20,261 nt of DNA from DATBFG01 sp036558645 (GTDB lineage Bacteria > Acidobacteriota > Terriglobia > Terriglobales > Acidobacteriaceae). This document shows positions 1 through 7,973 of the stretch, in pieces (within the stretch, counting starts at the first letter, position 1; each line of letters starts with the position of its first letter). The position numbers and the translations under genes were made by a program. The stretch covers positions 1 to 20,261 of the forward strand of contig DATBFG010000049.1 in assembly GCA_036558645.1 (NCBI GenBank), read 5' to 3'. The notes beneath the pieces are model-generated. The model saw nothing but the letters and a program-made list of their open reading frames with translations. It was not told where the DNA came from and ran no database searches.

Positions 1-2
1 GC

Positions 3-50
3 AGCATCAAGCTAGGGGTTTTGTTTAACGACCCAAGCGATCCGGAATAA
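3..50 (+). CDS. possible 3' end of a protein cut by the window edge
   Basis: Frame 3 is open from the window edge to a TAA at 48-50 and would encode the last 15 residues SIKLGVLFNDPSDPE. The other two forward frames stop earlier (TAG at 13, TAA at 26). The hydrophobic SIKLGVLF would suit a final beta-strand, but this is far too short to name a product. It may be chance. Positions 51-229, after it, hold nothing I can recognise; they lie downstream of the kinase stop on the opposite strand. Confidence 0.25.
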   Translation, partial: SIKLGVLFNDPSDPE

Positions 51-229
51 CGAGACCCCAAGTAACTATGATGACGTACCCGGGCCAAGGATGGGCAATC
101 GTCATGGGAAGGGATCATACGGTCCAAACGGCACTGACAAACTGGAGACCCAACCCCCCCAGGCTAAAGCGCGGGGCACGAGAAACGGAAGGTCAATAAG
201 TGAAACAGAGATTAACGCCGCGATGGACT

Positions 230-2875
230 CTACTTCAGACCTTCCACTAAATAAAGGTCTGCCAACATTCGGTGATAACCGAATACGCAGGTTTTGGCGT
301 CCGGTGTCATTAGGATCGGACCGATGTTTTCTACACCAGCCGGATCCGTTGGCATCAGCTGGCGCCACATTGTGCGCTGGCCCGTTCGCAGGTCGAGGCG
401 ATCCACGCGGGCCGGCAACTCACCGGGTTGATAAATGTAGAGCGACTGCCCATCGGAACTGAAGGTAATCGGCTGCTCGCCCGGCCGGAGCCCACTGATG
501 AGCTTCGGGTCGCCACCGTTCACCGGGTACAAGTATCCATTATGATCTGGCCCGATGCCCGCTACCCAGTTTGAATCCGGCGAAATAACAAATGCTGTGC
601 CATTCACTCCTGTTTGCGTGATCTCTTTGCGTTTGTCGGTGGCGAGATCGTAAATATAAAAGCGAACGCCCTGTCCGGGTTCGTTCCCGGAGACTAGCAA
701 GCGCTTTCCATCGGGGAACCAGTGCGCCCATGAGTGATTGATATTGTCGTTAGCTAGCTCGCGAGGCTGGCCAGCTCCGGTTGGCAGCAACTTCAGTCGC
801 GAGGGTGACCCTTGAGATTGGGTTACTGCCCACTTACCGTCCGGGGACAACGCTACTGCGCCACCCTCTCCGAGCAGCACCGCCGGCGAACCGTCGGTTT
901 TGCGGATATAGACGGCATATGTAAATCCGCCGGACTTTGAGTAGTCGAGCGCGCCGCCTCCACCTTCTTCATCGAACAGCAAAGTCTTGCCGTCTTCAGA
1001 AAGGTCGGCAGGGTAAGTGTAGTCGAGCCATGAAAGTTCGCGTTCCTTGTTGTCGCCGGGAGAGAACTCCATAAGTTCTCGCCGCCAGGTTGCGCGGACC
1101 AGCAGCACGCGGCCATCTTTCGCGATGTCGAGCAGCATGAGCGCACCTGGCAGGCGCGCCACGATGCGTTGTTTACCATCAAGCGTCACTGCGTAGAGGG
1201 TTCGATCCGTACCCGACTTGCTGGCCGTGAACCAGACTTCCTTACCATCGGGAGACCAAGCTGCACCCTGAATCGTAAACCACTCCTCGGTCAGACTCTT
1301 CTTGTGTCCTTCCAGATCGACAAGGGAAAGCGATCCGCTGTCGTCCCCTTGAATCGGGTGATCGGCAAAGGCAATCATGTCGCCCTTGGGAGAAATGCGA
1401 GGATGCCCAATCCAACCGCCTGTTTGGTAGAGCGATGTTCCGATCGGATACTCGAGTCGGTTCATACCGCCAGCGTCACGCACGACAAGAAACTTTGTGC
1501 CGTCATGTGACCAGTCTGCCCACTGCACCTGCTCGAGCACCTCGCGAGGGGCTCCGCCGGCGAGCGGGGCGCGTGCCAGCGTTCCCATGCTGACCCATGC
1601 TCCGATGGCCTTACTGTCAAGCAGCACGGCCATCTCGGCGTTGTTGGAGATCGACATGAGCTGGGTTCGGTTGAGACCCATCGAGCGCGACTCCGGTGCT
1701 TCCGGTCGGGCAGTGAAGACGTCTGTGGGATTACCCTGCCAGGCGGCACTATAAAGAATTGTCTGTCCATCGGGAGCAAATCGCGCCGAACGAATACTGC
1801 CGCGGCGGAACGTAAGCTGCCGATAGAGCGGAGGCAGGGCTGCTGCCGTCGAAAATAGAACCTTGCCGACACCAAGCCCTACACCAAGGGCGACTAGCGT
1901 GCATGCGACAAGAACAGCAATGGCTTTGAACCCGTTCGGCTTGCGTGGGAGGCTGGCTACCTCTACCGGCACCCCCTTTGACTCCGGGGTTTCGGTTATG
2001 ACCGAAGTTCGCGATGAGTCGAGGGCTCTCTTCAGGCGTTTCAAATCAGCACGCAACTCCGCGGCGGATTGGCAGCGCAAGTCTCGATCTTTTTCGAGTG
2101 CTTTATTAATGATTTCCTGCAGCTTGTCCGGAAGGTCAGGATTCAGTCGAACTGGTGCCGTCGGAGCCCGATTCAGAATGGCCTCCGTTATTACGGCTGA
2201 CGTCTCTCCCTGAAATGGCACTCTGCCTGTCGCCATCTCATACAGCACAACACCCAGCGAGAACAGGTCAGTACGGGGGTCGAGCTCCTTGCCGCGCAAC
2301 TGTTCCGGCGACATATAAGCCACCGTGCCGACGGCAGTTCCGGGGCTAGTCAGATCAAGTTCGGAGGCTTGTGTTTGCGAGTTGCCGTTTGAGGCGTCAG
2401 CCTGACGTGCAATCTTCGCCAATCCAAAGTCGAGAATCTTAGCGTGTCCCCGGTCGGTGACAAAGATATTGGCGGGCTTGATATCACGGTGAAGGATCCC
2501 CTTCACATGCGCGGCATCGAGTGCGTCCGCGACCTCGATCCCCATATTCAGCAGAAGATCCATATCAAGCGGTTTTCCGCGCAGCAGGTGCTTTAATGTT
2601 TGTCCGTTTAGGCACTCCATCACGATGAACGACTGACCGTCATGCTCGCCAATTTCATGGACAGTACAGATACTTGAGTGATTCAAGGCGGACGCCGCGC
2701 GTGCTTCACGGCGGAAACGCTCAAGAGCCGATGCCTCGCGGGAAACATCCTCAGGTAAGAACTTGAGAGCGACGAAACGCCCTAGGCTGGTGTCTTCGGC
2801 TTTGTAGACGACACCCATCCCGCCACCGCCCAGGAGCTCCGTGATGCGATAGTGAGAGACGGTTTGACCGATCAT
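230..2875 (-). CDS. transmembrane Ser/Thr protein kinase with C-terminal PD40/TolB-like beta-propeller
   Basis: Hanks-type kinase that phosphorylates Ser/Thr on unidentified protein substrates, anchored in the inner membrane. Residues 9-280 form the kinase domain: glycine loop GGGGMG at 16-21, ATP lysine K38 in VALK, catalytic HRD at 129-131 in HRDIKPAN, DFG at 149-151 and GTVAYMSPEQ at 183-192, so all catalytic residues are present. A linker leads to one membrane helix at about 316-340. The remaining ~540 residues are periplasmic and carry repeated PD40/WD40-like blades (for example SARFAPDGQTILY, AAWSPDGKEVWF, VISPDSNWVAGI). Kinase-TM-propeller proteins of this size are common in Acidobacteriota, where the propeller is presumed to sense a ligand or partner. 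The start is fixed by domain completeness; the Shine-Dalgarno sequence is weak. It is monocistronic here, with a strong promoter at 2942-2970. Its substrates cannot be read from the sequence. Confidence 0.95.
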   Translation of the reverse strand: MIGQTVSHYRITELLGGGGMGVVYKAEDTSLGRFVALKFLPEDVSREASALERFRREARAASALNHSSICTVHEIGEHDGQSFIVMECLNGQTLKHLLRGKPLDMDLLLNMGIEVADALDAAHVKGILHRDIKPANIFVTDRGHAKILDFGLAKIARQADASNGNSQTQASELDLTSPGTAVGTVAYMSPEQLRGKELDPRTDLFSLGVVLYEMATGRVPFQGETSAVITEAILNRAPTAPVRLNPDLPDKLQEIINKALEKDRDLRCQSAAELRADLKRLKRALDSSRTSVITETPESKGVPVEVASLPRKPNGFKAIAVLVACTLVALGVGLGVGKVLFSTAAALPPLYRQLTFRRGSIRSARFAPDGQTILYSAAWQGNPTDVFTARPEAPESRSMGLNRTQLMSISNNAEMAVLLDSKAIGAWVSMGTLARAPLAGGAPREVLEQVQWADWSHDGTKFLVVRDAGGMNRLEYPIGTSLYQTGGWIGHPRISPKGDMIAFADHPIQGDDSGSLSLVDLEGHKKSLTEEWFTIQGAAWSPDGKEVWFTASKSGTDRTLYAVTLDGKQRIVARLPGALMLLDIAKDGRVLLVRATWRRELMEFSPGDNKERELSWLDYTYPADLSEDGKTLLFDEEGGGGALDYSKSGGFTYAVYIRKTDGSPAVLLGEGGAVALSPDGKWAVTQSQGSPSRLKLLPTGAGQPRELANDNINHSWAHWFPDGKRLLVSGNEPGQGVRFYIYDLATDKRKEITQTGVNGTAFVISPDSNWVAGIGPDHNGYLYPVNGGDPKLISGLRPGEQPITFSSDGQSLYIYQPGELPARVDRLDLRTGQRTMWRQLMPTDPAGVENIGPILMTPDAKTCVFGYHRMLADLYLVEGLK

Positions 2876-2941
2876 GGCCCGTGGCGCGCATGCCGTTACC
2901 TTGGGGGAGACGTTCCGGAGGCCGGCATTTTAAGTGACGCT

Positions 2942-2970
2942 ATATTAGGGAGGAATAGTGGGTGAGTCAA
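2942..2970 (-). promoter_or_regulatory. sigma-70-type promoter for the kinase gene
   Basis: On the minus strand TTGACT (2965-2970) and TAATAT (2942-2947) are separated by exactly 17 nt. Both hexamers are one base off consensus. Transcription would begin near 2935 and give a leader of about 60 nt before the kinase ATG at 2875. It is read from sequence only, with no transcript evidence. Confidence 0.6.
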
Positions 2971-3032
2971 CCATCTTCCAAATGGGTCTTCATAAGAATC
3001 CCGCTCACGTTCGTAACCACTAGAAATCAGAC

Positions 3033-3132
3033 GTTTGCACCTCGGCGAAGGGCCAGGGACGCTGTCGAGGAACTGGGGAAGGCGCTCGCGACGGTTTACC
3101 ACAGATTCTTATTAATGAGTGAAATCGGGATT
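3033..3132 (+). repeat. left arm of a diverged inverted repeat
   Basis: Positions 3114-3132 are an exact 19-bp reverse complement of 6359-6377. Moving outward, further blocks match in the same order: GACGGT, GGCCAGGG(G)ACG, GGCGAA, and CGTTT with partial agreement. The spacing differs, so the two arms look like diverged copies with indels. This arm contains ATGAGTGAAATCGGGATT (MSEIGI), the same start as the 49-codon ORF in the right arm, but here it stops after 13 codons. The arms enclose the GloVer pseudogene and the first ADOP permease. No transposase lies between them. Confidence 0.55.
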
Positions 3133-3158
3133 TTGCAACAGATAGGCCTCCGCTGATA

Positions 3159-3500
3159 TTACGGCACTATCTTGAAGACGGTGCCGCATCCCTTGGAGCC
3201 GTCGAGACTGCACGTCAAGTCTCCGCCGGAGAAGGTGGTCCCGTACAGGGCTCCGGCATTGCCTACCATGACCGGGCCGCGGAAGCCTCCGTCGCTCGCG
3301 TTGAGAAAACCGTGCAAGTGGTTTCGGTCCAGGGGTCTCCGGGATTGATGGGCGGACTCAACTGGTATACGGCTCCGCACCCGTTTGTGAAACACGCTCT
3401 TGCACGAAGGATTTCCTCAGGAATTGGTGGTGCCATGGAGATCGCCGCCCGGCCCACGGATGGGCGAAGCTCGAGGGAAATGGCCTTCATCCTGAAAGTG
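3159..3500 (-). pseudogene. frameshifted remnant of a GloVer tandem-repeat protein
   Basis: Three minus-strand frames carry successive pieces of one protein. About 3415-3500 reads FPRASPIRGPGGDLHGTTNS. About 3317-3430 reads NGCGAVYQLSPP then NPGDPWTETT. 3159-3320 reads LHGFLNASDGG, GNAGALYGTTFSGG and finally GCGTVFKIVP with a stop. The order (GNLYGTT-type motif, GTVY-type strand, PWTET, SDGG, LYGTT, GCGTVF) is that of the 'choice-of-anchor tandem repeat GloVer-containing' proteins, which are large, exported and repetitive. Two frameshifts, near 3420 and 3318, break the frame, and only the C-terminal two repeats or so survive. The 5' limit is uncertain and may reach about 3640. The preserved C-terminal stop shows decay of the distal end of a once longer gene. 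Confidence 0.7.
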
Positions 3501-3664
3501 GGACCGCGTTCCAAGGCGTAGCGCATTGAGGTCAATCGGGCAGGTGAGCTTGAGATAACAATGAGTGCAATAGGATTTATCGTCAACCATACGCGGCCCG
3601 GCTCCTGGCAGTAGAGAGCGCATAGGCGCGACTGAGTCCAAGATGTACCATCGAAATAAGAGGG

Positions 3665-3686
3665 TCCGAGTGAACAATCACTCGGA
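3665..3686. promoter_or_regulatory. perfect palindrome upstream of ADOP permease 1 (operator or hairpin)
   Basis: TCCGAGTGA (3665-3673) and TCACTCGGA (3678-3686) are perfect 9-bp inverted arms around a 4-nt centre ACAA, about 70 nt before the permease ATG. The position suits an operator for a dimeric regulator or a leader hairpin. A related GAGTGA/TCACTC palindrome lies behind the gene at 6443-6457. No regulator gene is adjacent, so the function is inferred. Confidence 0.45.
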
Positions 3687-3757
3687 ACAAACATCCTTGC
3701 CAGAACGTACCTCCTTTTGTTTCGGCTACTCGGTCGACGGCCAGGAGGGCAGTCCTC

Positions 3758-6217
3758 ATGGAATCCTTTCTGCAAGACCTCCGTTTTGGCGTGCGCATGC
3801 TGTGGAAAAATGCCACTTCTACAGCGGTGGCGACTCTCACCCTGGCGCTTGGCATCGGTGCTACCACTGCGATCTTCAGCATAGTGAGTGCCATGCTCTT
3901 GCGGTCCCTGCCGGTCGCAGATGCTGATCAGCTTGTAGCCATGTACAGCCGTGTTGCCGGAAGAGAAGCCGGCAACTGGAGCTACCCGCAATATCGCCAG
4001 CTTCGTGAGAGCGGAGTCTTTCAGGGCGTTTCCGCGCAGTCCGGTCTCGATCTCAGTGTAACGATCGGCACTAGGGCCGAACTCCTTTGGGCCAACATTG
4101 TCAGTGAAAACTACTTCAGTTTGATGGGTATGAAACCGGTCCTCGGCCGACTATTTCAAGAGAATGACGACGGCGGCCCTGGTTCCGATGCCATTGTTGT
4201 TCTCAGCTATGACTGCTGGCAGCAGCGTTTTGCAGGTGACCCAAACGCAATCGGACGCAAGGTGCTGATCAACGGCAATCCATTTGTGGTGGTTGGAGTT
4301 GCACCACGCGATTTTCATGGCGTCCGGTTGATGGGCTACTGGGCTGAGATGTGGGTGCCGCTGATGATGTATGAGCAAGTCATGCAAGGTAGCAAGGGAT
4401 TGTTGGAGGAACAGAACAGTCGTTGGCTGCTGCTGATGGGACGCATGCAGCCTGGCATGAATCTGGCGCAGGCGCAGGAGCGTACCTCGACTTTTGCGCT
4501 TCATCTTGGCGAACAGCAAACGACGGGGGATCGATTGGCGAGTGCCACAGTGATTCCAGCAGGCACGCAGTTTGACAATCCCTCATGGGTATCGCGAAGC
4601 GTGCTGACCTTTGGTGCCTCGCTAGGGATGGGTGCGACACTCGTGATCTTGCTTGTCGCCTGCTCGAATGTTGCTAATCTTCTACTGGCGAGGGCTTCGA
4701 CGCGACGGAAGGAAATCGCGACTCGCCTTGCGCTGGGCGCAACGCGCGAGCGGTTGGTCCGCCAAATGCTCACTGAAAGCATGGCGATGGCTGTCCTCGC
4801 CTGTCCACTGGGGATCGCTCTAGCGCGTTTGAGTCAGATCTACAGCTCGAAATTAGTGCCACCTGGTCCATTTCGGTTGGGTTTCGGCGAAACCGTAGAC
4901 CCCAAGGTTGTCTGGTTCGCGGTCGGAGCCTCACTGGCAACTGTGATCTTGTTCGGACTAACGCCGGCCCTGCGCTCCTCTCGCATGGATCTAGTTTCGG
5001 GATTGAAAAACGAGGTGTCGATTGTCCGCATTGGCCGGCGACGCCTTGACCTTCGCTCATTTCTGGTCGTGGTGCAAACCGCGCTGGCGGCGGGATTGCT
5101 TATTTCTGCCGGTCTGTTTACACGCAGCCTAAGTAGCGCGCGCAATCTGGACCTTGGCTTTCGGCGCAACGATCGCTTCGTGATGTCGTTCGATCTGAGC
5201 GTTTCAGGATATGACGAGCAGCGCGGAGACCGTTTCCAACGTGAAGTCCTAAGGAGGGTGCGCGCACTACCCGGTGTCAGATCAGCGAGCATGGTGTTTC
5301 CTCTGCCTTTGGACTATGAGTCATCCGCTTCCAATGTTTTCGTCGCAGGAAAGACCGAACAGGGGACCCACGAGACCGATCGCGTATGGAGTGCTCGCGT
5401 CGATCCCGGCTATTTTTCGACGATGGGCACGGCTGTTTTGGAGGGGCGAGAATTTACTGATTACGACGACGCCGACGCTCCGCCAGTTGTCATCGTCAAT
5501 CAGACCATGGCGAAGCGTTACTGGCAGAGTGAAAATGCGATCGGCCGTGAAATCCGACTTAATGGCCGCACTGGGAAGTCGGCACGCGTGGTAGGTGTCG
5601 CGCAGGACGGAAAATATGTAACACTCGGCGAAGCTCCAACGCCGGCTCTTTGGATGCCGCTCCGGCAGAACTATGCTCCTTGGGTCAGGGTTGTAGTTGA
5701 AACAGTAGGTGATCCAGCAGCTGAACTCGGAGTTGTCCGCAAGGAAATCCAGCGCATGGATCCCAACGTCGCCGTTTTTGGCGAGCAGACGATGAACGGC
5801 TTTCTGAAACGCGCATTAAATCTTGCAGAGACTGAGGCGTATCTCGGGACCACTTTTGGCATCGTTGCTCTTGTGATGGCCGCGGTTGGGCTGTTTGGCG
5901 TAATGTCATTCTCAGTGGCGCAGCGGACGCGCGAGTTAGGGATCCGAATGGCGCTAGGCGCTAGGCGTAGTGATGTATTAACACTAGTTCTGCGCCAGGT
6001 CTTGCGATTTGCAGGTGCTGGCATTGCGGCGGGTACTCTGTTGGGATTGGGATTGGCGCAGGTGGTCCGCAGCCTGCTCTACGGCATTAGCCCTTATGAT
6101 GCGCAGGTTTTTCTCGTGACCGCTGTGCTTCTCACGCTGGTCGCTTTAGCGGCATCGTGTATACCGGCATTGCGAGCGACCAAGGTAGATCCTCTAGTTG
6201 CCTTGCGATACGAATAG
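3758..6217 (+). CDS. ADOP-family ABC transporter permease (MacB/FtsX-like), copy 1
   Basis: Inner-membrane permease of the acidobacterial duplicated orphan permease family, 819 residues, the usual length. The N-terminus carries the family signature DLRFGVRMLWKN followed by the first helix (about 21-46, TLALGIGATTAIFSIV). A MacB-type periplasmic core follows, then a first FtsX domain with three helices (about 280-410, VACSNVANLLLARASTRRKE), a second periplasmic core, and a second FtsX domain at 695-819 (VAQRTRELGIRMALGARRSD), ending in the typical VDPLVALRYE. Such proteins are related to mechanotransmission permeases such as MacB, but characteristically lack a neighbouring ATPase, as here; substrate unknown. 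A strong Shine-Dalgarno AGGAGGGC (3743-3750) sits 7 nt before ATG and fixes the start. It stands alone, with a palindrome about 70 nt upstream. Confidence 0.93.
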   Translation: MESFLQDLRFGVRMLWKNATSTAVATLTLALGIGATTAIFSIVSAMLLRSLPVADADQLVAMYSRVAGREAGNWSYPQYRQLRESGVFQGVSAQSGLDLSVTIGTRAELLWANIVSENYFSLMGMKPVLGRLFQENDDGGPGSDAIVVLSYDCWQQRFAGDPNAIGRKVLINGNPFVVVGVAPRDFHGVRLMGYWAEMWVPLMMYEQVMQGSKGLLEEQNSRWLLLMGRMQPGMNLAQAQERTSTFALHLGEQQTTGDRLASATVIPAGTQFDNPSWVSRSVLTFGASLGMGATLVILLVACSNVANLLLARASTRRKEIATRLALGATRERLVRQMLTESMAMAVLACPLGIALARLSQIYSSKLVPPGPFRLGFGETVDPKVVWFAVGASLATVILFGLTPALRSSRMDLVSGLKNEVSIVRIGRRRLDLRSFLVVVQTALAAGLLISAGLFTRSLSSARNLDLGFRRNDRFVMSFDLSVSGYDEQRGDRFQREVLRRVRALPGVRSASMVFPLPLDYESSASNVFVAGKTEQGTHETDRVWSARVDPGYFSTMGTAVLEGREFTDYDDADAPPVVIVNQTMAKRYWQSENAIGREIRLNGRTGKSARVVGVAQDGKYVTLGEAPTPALWMPLRQNYAPWVRVVVETVGDPAAELGVVRKEIQRMDPNVAVFGEQTMNGFLKRALNLAETEAYLGTTFGIVALVMAAVGLFGVMSFSVAQRTRELGIRMALGARRSDVLTLVLRQVLRFAGAGIAAGTLLGLGLAQVVRSLLYGISPYDAQVFLVTAVLLTLVALAASCIPALRATKVDPLVALRYE

Positions 6218-6226
6218 GGCACAAAA

Positions 6227-6376
6227 TCACAAGACTTGAGTTCGGATGAATCTGAGGACCGCCCCACTGACAACCCATTCAGGCTTCCATTCCTCTTTAG
6301 CTTTTAGCTGCTTTACTTTGTCTGCCGAGATCCTCGATTCGGGCGTCAGTTGTGGATCAATCCCGATTTCACTCAT
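6227..6376 (-). CDS. possible 49-residue hypothetical protein
   Basis: An ATG at 6374-6376 opens 49 codons to a TGA at 6227-6229. The product starts MSEIGIDPQLTPES and is rich in Lys/Glu in the middle (KQLKAKEEWKPEW); it has no signal peptide and only a short hydrophobic patch (VVSGAV). A GGGGAC stretch lies about 9 nt upstream as a possible ribosome binding site. The first six codons lie within the 19-bp exact repeat shared with 3114-3132, where the frame closes quickly. I do not recognise a family. It overlaps nothing, ends 9 bp after the convergent permease stop, and could be a real small gene or the 5' part of a decayed one. Confidence 0.35.
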   Translation of the reverse strand: MSEIGIDPQLTPESRISADKVKQLKAKEEWKPEWVVSGAVLRFIRTQVL

Positions 6377-6418
6377 TTACCGTCGTCCCCTGGCCACAGT
6401 TCGCCTCGGATGAAACGC
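6359..6418 (-). repeat. right arm of the diverged inverted repeat
   Basis: Reverse complement partner of 3033-3132. The 19 bp at 6359-6377 match exactly; further matching blocks (GACGGT, GGCCAGGGGACG, GGCGAA, CGTTT) continue to about 6418. This arm is more compact than the left one. It contains the start region of the 49-codon ORF on the minus strand, suggesting that both arms derive from one small-gene 5' region. Confidence 0.55.
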
Positions 6419-6442
6419 GGTACTGGCCCGGGGCGTGCTATA

Positions 6443-6457
6443 TCACTCATTGAGTGA
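6443..6457. repeat. 15-bp palindrome TCACTCA-T-TGAGTGA
   Basis: Seven-base perfect arms with a single central base, 22 bp beyond the hydantoinase stop. No T-run follows in the leftward direction, so it is not a convincing terminator. It shares the GAGTGA/TCACTC core with the palindrome at 3665-3686 and with the 19-bp inverted repeat. A protein-binding site is possible but unproven. Confidence 0.35.
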
Positions 6458-6479
6458 CGAGGGACACAGTCACAAGTCC

Positions 6480-7877
6480 TTATCCGTCCACTTGAGCATA
6501 GGTCGAGCGCCGTAGAAACTCTCCCTGGCCTGCACGTGCGAGGAATTTTTCTCCTTCGACGATAACGTTTCCACGCGACAAGACTACGTCCGGTACTCCT
6601 GTAACCTGAATTCCCTCGAACATCGAATAATCAACCCGCATATGGTGCGTCTTTGCGCTGATCGTGTGCTTCCGTTTGGGGTCGAAAATCACCAGGTCCG
6701 CGTCACTTCCAACGGCGATTGTTCCTTTGCGTGGATAGAGCCCAAATAGTTTCGCCGGAGTAGTGGAAACAAGTTCTACAAAGCGATTCGCGCTGAATCG
6801 TCCGCTGGCAACACCTCCAGAGTAGATCAGGCTCATGCGGTGCTCTATGCCTGGGCCGCCATTAGGGATCTTCGTGAAATCGTCGCGGCCTAGCTCCTTC
6901 TGCTCTTTGAAACAGAAAGGGCAATGATCCGTTGAAACCACCTGCAGGTGATCGCATTTCAAACCATTCCAAAGCTTTTCCTGATGCCATTTCTCTCGCA
7001 GAGGTGGAGTAAAAACATACTTAGCTCCTTCAAATCCCGGAACATCGAAATTCTCAATCGATAAATACAGGTATTGAGGACAGGTTTCCGCATAAACCGG
7101 AAGCCCACGATCACGAGCTTCGCGGACTTTCTCGAGGGCATCATTACAACTCAAGTGGACGATGTAGAGTGGAGCGCCAGCCATTTCTGCGAGCGCGATG
7201 GCCCGCGCAGTTGCTTCGGCTTCGGCCGTGGTGGGTCGAGTGAGTGCGTGATATTTCGGAGCCTTCTTTCCCTCGGCGAGCGCCTGTTGCACAATTACAT
7301 CAATGGCGCTCCCGTTTTCCGCATGCATGCAGATCAAGCCGCCATTCTTCGATGTCATCTGCAGAGCTTTAAAGATGCTGCCGTCATCCAGCATAAAAAC
7401 GCCAGGGTAGGCCATGAAAAGTTTGAAGCTCGTTACTCCTTCGTGAATTAAATCGTTCATCTCCGAGAGCTGCCCACCGGAGACATCGGTCACAATGCAG
7501 TGAAACGCATAGTCGCAGACCGCATTGCTGGAAGCTTTACTCATCCACGTGTCGAATGCCTGGCGCAGAGATTGGCCTTTGTATTGAATCGCGAAATCGA
7601 TCAGCGTGGTTGTGCCACCAAAGGCAGCCGCACGTGTGCCTGTTTCAAAATCGTCGGCACTTGTCGTGCCTCCGAAAGGCATGTCGAGGTGGGTGTGCAC
7701 GTCGATGCCTCCGGGCAGCACGAGCTTGCCAGCGGCATCCAGCAAACGAGAAGCATTTTGGGTTGGCAGATCCTTCCCGATGACTGCGATCTTCCCATTC
7801 GTAATTGCGATATCCGCCTGGTACGTGTCAGTGGCGGTCACGATGGAACCGTTTCGAATGATCGTATCCAAGGTCAT
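6480..7877 (-). CDS. hydA: dihydropyrimidinase / D-hydantoinase
   Basis: Cytoplasmic cyclic amidohydrolase, 465 residues, typical length. It opens dihydrouracil, dihydrothymine or 5-substituted hydantoins to N-carbamoyl amino acids, the second step of reductive pyrimidine breakdown. The binuclear metal site is complete: H61 and H63 in GGIDVHTHLD, the lysine that becomes carboxylated K152 in SFKLFMAYPG, H185 in CMHAENG, H241 in YIVHLSCND and D317 in VSTDHCPF. Y157 corresponds to the conserved substrate-orienting Tyr, and NGGPGIEHRM (339-348) is the usual family loop. A GGAGG lies 5 nt before the ATG. It is transcribed divergently from the LLM oxidoreductase across a 96-bp gap; the beta-ureidopropionase and NCS1 transporter nearby on the same strand supply the next step and uptake. 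Whether the physiological substrate is dihydropyrimidine or hydantoin cannot be told. Confidence 0.93.
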   Translation of the reverse strand: MTLDTIIRNGSIVTATDTYQADIAITNGKIAVIGKDLPTQNASRLLDAAGKLVLPGGIDVHTHLDMPFGGTTSADDFETGTRAAAFGGTTTLIDFAIQYKGQSLRQAFDTWMSKASSNAVCDYAFHCIVTDVSGGQLSEMNDLIHEGVTSFKLFMAYPGVFMLDDGSIFKALQMTSKNGGLICMHAENGSAIDVIVQQALAEGKKAPKYHALTRPTTAEAEATARAIALAEMAGAPLYIVHLSCNDALEKVREARDRGLPVYAETCPQYLYLSIENFDVPGFEGAKYVFTPPLREKWHQEKLWNGLKCDHLQVVSTDHCPFCFKEQKELGRDDFTKIPNGGPGIEHRMSLIYSGGVASGRFSANRFVELVSTTPAKLFGLYPRKGTIAVGSDADLVIFDPKRKHTISAKTHHMRVDYSMFEGIQVTGVPDVVLSRGNVIVEGEKFLARAGQGEFLRRSTYAQVDG

Positions 7878-7973
7878 CCGGTCCTCCGCTGCGAAATGAG
7901 GATTATGCTACACTGCCGCCTTTTAGTGCCTCAGAATTACTTTTCGGGCGCTTCTCTGTGAAAGGAAAGAGCG

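Noticed and set aside
2962..3156. 64-codon GTG-initiated ORF on the plus strand
   Set aside because: It has a plausible GGGAGGA upstream, but that stretch is the reverse strand of the kinase promoter spacer. The product has no recognisable features, and its end is the truncated MSEIGI repeat.
3263..3991. 242-codon minus-strand ORF
   Set aside because: Its C-terminal part is one frame of the GloVer pseudogene and its N-terminal part lies antisense to the start of the ADOP permease. The whole is not a single gene.
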